From Nigrospora sphaerica (Eukaryota > Ascomycota > Sordariomycetes > Amphisphaeriales > Apiosporaceae), in the NCBI GenBank assembly GCA_018287875.1, contig JAGVVL010000017.1, forward strand, positions 1,984,001-2,048,000: 64,000 bases of DNA, written 5' to 3'. Positions 58,730 to 64,000 of this stretch are shown here, piece by piece (positions within the stretch are counted from its first letter, which is position 1; every line of letters starts with the position of its first letter). The notes beneath the pieces were generated by a model. The model saw only the letters and a list, made by a program, of their open reading frames with translations, searched no databases and was not told the DNA's origin. A program made the position numbers and the translations under genes.

Positions 58730-59986
58730 TCTGGGCTCGGCGGTCTCTGGGACGGAGAGTGACGGGACGATATCAAAGTGGCGGTTCTGATGTCGTGTCC
58801 TTGGGCCTTGGAGGATAACCATATGGGAACAGAGGGAAGATATCGTGACGGTATAGTTTATTTATACTGATCGGTAATAGCCTAACCCGTCTTCGTGTTT
58901 GTTCTAGTGAGGGGAATCGAGGAGATGGAAGCTATCTGCTTCACCTGTTTCTAGTTGAAAAGGCCCCTTATACGAGACACCCGGCGTTCCCCTTACCGTC
59001 GTTCTGCATCATTGCCTGGTCCGGCCGTCCCAAGAGCCAAGCCGATATAAGCTCCACGGTCACGAGCCGAGCCAAGTACATTATAGAGTTGGTAACGGAG
59101 AATATTTACTTGAGAACCAAAGCAAGGAGCCGCAATAACGGCTGGAACGGCCGCCGCAAGGATCTTCCACTGAGAGGCTAGATTACTTTGTACTTGAGTA
59201 AGGACCCGAACCGGATCCCCAAGACTTCGCCAGCCCATCCCGGACTTGTAATCGGCGGACTCTACCCGCCGGTAAATGCAGTAAATTAGTCGGGCCGTGT
59301 CATGCAAGTCACGCGGCCGAGAACTCGTGGGCTCGAGGTTATGGCTGGCGAGAGATCGGGTCACAGAGCCAGCCAGCTTTTGTTTTCCGCACGTTCTGAT
59401 CTTTTACGGACCGCGCTGTATACATCGTTACTACTTTACCTGAGCGTTACCCATCCCGTACACCTATCCTGACTCCTTCAAGCATTACTGCTCATGAAGA
59501 TTCATAACGGTGCATTAGGAAGCTGGAGGTGTTGTGTGACGTCCGAGATACTTGTGGAGTCGTATGTATCCCTTATATCGTACATTAAGTAAGTACCTGG
59601 GTACCTCCATAGCTAGATCCATCGTTGACGGCCCGGTCCGTTAGTGGCTGTAGAGCCCGAAGGGAGACGCTTTCGCCCCTATCACCACATTTTGAACAAA
59701 GAAAAGAAAAGAAAGGGAGTTCAAGCGTGACCTATATGGACATAGCTCGCCGGTTTCCCTGGTTTTCCACGTATGGTTATCGATCTTTAAGGTTCACCGC
59801 AATTTCGCACTTCTGACCGACGTTGTCATGCCGACCCACTAACGCTGGACGGCAACACCCGACGTTAGGCCCCGATGTAAGCCATTATAAGCACTTGTCG
59901 AGCCCGCCGCTCCCGGTGCGAGGGGAGGAGAACTCCATGCTTCACCCGTCCCGCGTTTCTCGCACTTCTCTACACGACGGACGGCG
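58730..59986. other. Intergenic region, promoter of the GH105 gene at its right end
   Basis: No gene supported; a minus-strand open frame at 58993-59364 has no recognisable features. TATAAG at 59886-59891 lies about 100 bases before the GH105 start and may be its TATA box. Confidence 0.45.
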
Positions 59987-61468
59987 ATGAAGTTCTCTCT
60001 TGAGACGGCCGGCGCCGCGGCGCTGCCGTTGCTGCTGCTGCTCGACGGCGCGCGGGGGCGCCCCGCCGAGGCCCGGCTCTCGGTGCAGATGGCGACGAGC
60101 ATCGCGGCGCGCCGCCAGGGCATCATGACGGGCGGCGGCGGCGCGTCCGAGGCGCTGCAGGCGGGCTTCGTGCAAAAGGCCCTCGCCGCCGTCGTCGGGC
60201 GGTACCCCCGCGACGACCGCGCCGCCGCCCTCGCCGCCCACGCCCGCGACAGCGCCGCCTCGGCGGCGCTCTTCCTGAGCAACGCCACCCGCGACGCCCT
60301 CGCCTACCCCCTCGACCGCCTGTCCAACGGCAACGCCCTGCTGGCCCTGTCGGCCGGTCCGGAAACCAACGAGACCGCCCCGTTCAAGGCCGCGGCCGAA
60401 GCCCTGCGCGAAAGCATTGACTTGAACCGCCGTAGTTCCGAGGGCGGACTTTGTAAGCTGTTTTCTTCGTCTTCCGCTCCGATGCCTCGAACCTCCAGGC
60501 CGGGCTCCTTTTGGACCCCCACTTCATAGACTTGTGTCGAAGGAGGCTGGGGAGGTGGGGGACTCGGATGTGCACATCTCAACTACATGCGCAGCGGACA
60601 CGCTGATTCCGGGGACGATAGGGTACTATGTCTACCCTAATTGGAGCTACCTCGACGGCATGTACTCGCTCGCCCCGTTCTACACGCTGTACACCACCAC
60701 CGCGGGGGTGGGAGGCAGCGACGCCGACGCCGCCAAGGCACTGGACGACATGAACCACCAATTCCGTCTCCTCCGGACACACACCCGGAACGCTTCGACC
60801 GGGCTGCTGGTCCACGGCTACGACGACTCCCGCACGGCGGTTTGGGCCGACCCGGCCACGGGCGCCAGCCCGCACGTGTGGGGGCGCAGCTTAGGCTGGT
60901 TCGTTATGGCCTTGGTCGACACTCTCGAACTGCTCCCACCGAGCGCCGCTGAGGTCCGGGACTCGCTTCTGAGCATGTACCGGGACCTGGCCGCCGCCGT
61001 CGTGGCCGCCGCCGATCCGCAGACGGGCGGCTGGTGGCAGGTCTTGGACCGCCCGGGGGCCGAGCGGAACTATATCGAGTCCAGTGGCACCGCCATGTTC
61101 ACCTATGCGCTGCTAAAAGGGGCCCGTCTGGGATATTTGACCGACGTTGGCGCGGCCGCGACGGCGTTGGGCATCGGCGCCCGGGCCCAAAAGTACCTGT
61201 CCGACACGTTTGTGGTTCGGAACGCCAACGGAACGCTGGGGTACAATGGAACCGTCGCCGTTTGCAGTCTCAACTCTTCTGCTTCCTATGAGGTGAGCGG
61301 CCTTTCTCCTTTCTGTCTAGACTCGTCAAACCCGCCTCAGTGTGTGTGCTGATAAGCGCGCACCGAAAGTACTACGTCGGGCAACCGATTTTATACAACA
61401 GCGTCCTCGGGTCCGCAGCGTATGTTCTCGCTTCTCTCGAGGCAGAAAGGATAGGAGAGGAATGGTAG
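59987..61468 (+). CDS. Secreted unsaturated rhamnogalacturonyl hydrolase (GH105)
   Basis: Exons 59987-60452, 60622-61292, 61370-61468; 411 aa. GH105 enzymes remove the unsaturated galacturonyl end group left by pectate or rhamnogalacturonan lyases. Residues 1-25 (MKFSLETAGAAALPLLLLLD) are a signal peptide. The (alpha/alpha)6-barrel landmarks are present: YPNWSYLDGMYSLAPFYTLY, a HGYD-x-S segment (about 235) with the expected catalytic Asp, WGRSLGWFVMALVDTLELLP, GWWQVLDRPG, NYIESSGTAMFTYALLKGAR and YYVGQPILYNSVLGSAAYVL near the end. Introns are 169 and 77 nt; the first junction rebuilds the Trp of W-YYVYPNW. Length is slightly above the bacterial norm. With the GH7 relic beside it, this corner of the window concerns plant cell wall use. 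Confidence 0.9.
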
Positions 61469-64000
61469 ACGTCGGACTGTCCTCGAAGCTCGCTGGCTTG
61501 CCTATGGTTGCATATGGTGATGCTGTGAGGCCTCGGATGATCCCTTCGATCCCGACATGTCCCCGCGAAGCGTCCTGCTTCCATTGGCTACCAAGGCCGA
61601 CATGGCTCCGTGAAGCGTCTCGAGTGTATTGGTAACCCATACGTGACACTGGCAGCCTTGCCAAGAGGATTGGTAGGATAAAGCTTACTTGTGTGGAGTG
61701 GTGGTCAATTGAAAGACAGTTGACGGTGTGGTGAAGTAACGCAGACGAAAGACAGAAGGGTTCTTGTCGCTTGACATATGCCTGCTCCACGCAGGCTCCG
61801 CATGTTTTGGCAAGCTAGGAGGCCCGGTTGCCATGTGAGCCGATCCTGTGGACAGTCCCGGACGAACCCGGAAACGAGGACATAGTAGCTCGCGGCCCAT
61901 GCTCCTCCTGTCTATCGCCTTTCGCCCGGACCGAACAGGTTCTATGGCACGCGCCTCCACCAACCCAGACATAGAGGCGTGTATCGTAGTCCGTTCCCGT
62001 GGGGTAAACTGCTTGCAAGCTATTTTAGGTACTTAGCTCTCACCAACTGACGTTCTATTCCTACTTAGTGCTGGATCCTACCGCACCCGGGCGAACGGCG
62101 TGCGCTGCTGCCGAATAACTACACCTCGGCCCAGACCTCCTCACTTCCGTGGACGCCGTGGGTGTTTTCGGAACGCGCTCGAGGGGCAGCGAAGGGAGGA
62201 GGCACTAGTACTGTTAGCAGTCCAACTAAGCAAGTATGTACCCATTTGCACAAGCGTTCCTGGGCCCCCTCCGTAGATGAGAGACCATTGGATATGCCGC
62301 CAGCCAACACAGCCTCCCTTGCCCGCTGAGCCGACGGAAGTGGCCGCCGTGCTGGGCCAACCAACCCGGACGGCGTATCGATAGAAGCCCAGCTGTCGCA
62401 TGACGTACCGAAGACTGGAATGTGAAGTACTTTAGGCCGTATCCACGGATGAGCAACCCCCCCAACACGCCCTACCCCGCATTGGCAGGTTGATGAGGGG
62501 GGCCATGGAGACTGGATGGAGACAAATGAGTGGGTGGATGGGGAGGCAGGGGAGGGCTAAATCTGGGGAAGCGGCACGCGAGTTCACCCGTCTGCCTCTC
62601 CGCTGCCGGCGGCGCAAGCGGAGAGGAGAGCCCTCGACAGCTCTGTTCCGATGGAATTCCACCTGCGGGCAGACAGTCGTCTAGAAGGGCCGTGTCGGGC
62701 GGTGCAACGTGGGACGACAACCCAGCTGTCAAGCCGTGAGAAGCAGCAGGACTCAGGAACGGGCGAAGCCAAACTGGCGGTTTGCGACGCTGAAGCCGCG
62801 CTTGTTGACGCAGCACAGCAGCACCGGTTCTTGGCGGACGAGAAAGAGAAGGGGCGCCTTGCCGACCGGATGCTGGCGGCAGTTTAACATGGTTCCCAAT
62901 GGGAAGACTCCAGGGCTCGCGATGTGGATGGGTAGTGGATCCCTCCATGCCTCGTTAGTGGGGCGGAGCCCTGCCGGTGGTCCATGGATCGATTGGACCC
63001 AGGTGAAACAGCCCGTGCCAGTAATACCCGTACAGATGCAGCGGCAAAAACCAGCAGCAATCGATGCGCGTCTCGGCGTCGCATAGAGAGGTAAAGTATG
63101 TAGAAGTAGACGGGACAGGTGCTTGTCCAAATGCTCCGGCGCTGACTGATCTTCCCCCCCCACGTCCGACCGACCGCTTAGTAGAGGGTTACCCGGACAT
63201 GGGGGAGGAATATAGAGAGAGTGGGGGAGGAGACAGAGAGAGACGGGGAAAGGGAAAGAGCATAGGCCCGGGCCAACACGGCTTCTGGCCGCAAGGAGCT
63301 GGTATCAAACGGCGCGGACTCGGCGAACATGGGCACATAAGTACAGATACACATACACATACACCACACAGCTGGCGTGTTGTTGATGGTGTGGTCGTCC
63401 AAGATGCGCTGTCGTTGGTCAACGACGCCATCCCCGCACCCTGGGTCGGCATGGATGGCACCACCGCAACCCTCCATCCATCTCTCCCTCTCTCCTCTTT
63501 TGCCCTCTCCGTATGTCCGTCCAGTGTCCGGTGACACCAGGCGCCCCCAAGGGGAGGAGAGAGCATCCATGGCCCGCGCCGTCCGGCTTGGGCATGGGCG
63601 CGGGAGGGGAGGAGCGAGGAGAAACAGAGATGGGGGGGATTTAACATGCCGATCGCGCCTCCCATGGTTCAACTCTATTTGTAAACCCAAGGGACATCAT
63701 CCCAACTTCCTCGACTGCTCCTACAAAAAAGCGCGAGGTCTTCCGCCTGCTGGTCCGTCTGCTCCTCCCAAAGCATACGTCCCCTACCTGATACGTCCTG
63801 TAACTGTCGGTCGTACGCCTGCGCACACACGTACGCACGCGCGCGCATACGCAGCTTCAACTCCCTTTTCTTCACCTCCCGGCCTGGTCTCGTTGCTTGC
63901 TTGCCTCTCGCCCACCCCTCGTCGACCGATAGGTCTTTACCTAAATACTTACCCACTTCTACGTTTCCGGCGTCGGACGTCCTGTCCTGCGTGTGTCTAC
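61469..64000. other. Intergenic region to the end of the window
   Basis: No gene supported across 2.5 kb. Open frames on both strands between 62472 and 63690 overlap each other and have low-complexity translations. An ACACAT-type repeat lies at about 63341-63367 and a purine-rich GAGAGA stretch at 63209-63260. The final 250 bases are CT-rich and may be the leader of a gene beyond the window. Confidence 0.45.

Noticed and set aside
1..64000. CRISPR arrays, bacterial operons, rRNA genes, intact transposons
   Set aside because: None seen; gene structure is eukaryotic throughout, and no transposase, reverse transcriptase or long terminal repeat was recognised.

Overview
The window looks like nuclear DNA of a filamentous ascomycete (Pezizomycotina, most likely Sordariomycetes). 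Genes are monocistronic, most are split by 50-80 nt introns with GT...CTRAY...AG signals, coding DNA is rich in GC at third codon positions, and the catalogue (ascomycete laccase ending in DSG-I, Clr5-domain protein, fungal rhodopsin-like receptor, GH105, GH7 relic) is typical of that group. All gene models below were built by hand from open frames, splice signals and remembered family features; no search was run.

Layout: 1-2.0 kb, an E2 ubiquitin-conjugating enzyme of the UBC8/UBE2H type that appears to need a 3-nt and a 1-nt microexon. 4.5-5.1 kb, a small secreted protein. 7.8-8.3 kb, a tiny five-exon gene for a secreted repeat peptide with dibasic (Kex2-like) sites. 9.2-11.3 kb, a Clr5-domain protein. 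14.7-18.9 kb, two related alpha/beta hydrolases on the minus strand, one secreted and one not, sharing an intron position. 19.8-23.0 kb, a seven-helix rhodopsin-domain protein convergent with an intronless four-carbon acid sugar kinase. 25.2-28.5 kb, an MFS monocarboxylate-type transporter and an uncharacterised coiled-coil/zinc-finger-like protein. 28.5-35.3 kb is a long stretch with no gene I can support, holding a G-rich minisatellite and homopolymer tracts.

35.4-37.2 kb, a laccase. 39.5-41.0 kb, a double chromodomain protein. 42.1-42.9 kb, a secreted Cys-containing protein. 44.4-46.8 kb, a nine-exon FAT1-type acyl-CoA synthetase/fatty acid transporter. 47.4-50.6 kb, a MUP1-like amino acid permease convergent with an SDR oxidoreductase. 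51.7-56.5 kb is a housekeeping block: SPF30-like Tudor splicing factor, the mitochondrial Fe-S protein Ind1, and the ribosome-biogenesis factor Bfr2/AATF, the last two divergent over a 436-bp shared upstream region. 57.2-57.8 kb, an uncharacterised Cys/His protein. 58.3-58.7 kb, a strongly deleted GH7 endoglucanase pseudogene. 60.0-61.5 kb, a secreted GH105 unsaturated rhamnogalacturonyl hydrolase. The final 2.5 kb shows no gene.

The genes do not form one pathway. Shared themes are housekeeping (protein turnover, splicing, Fe-S assembly, ribosome assembly) and plant-biomass or nutrient use (laccase, GH105, GH7 relic, transporters, sugar-acid kinase). The observations most worth checking are the ultra-short exons in the E2 gene, the exon-per-repeat peptide precursor, and the collapsed GH7 gene.
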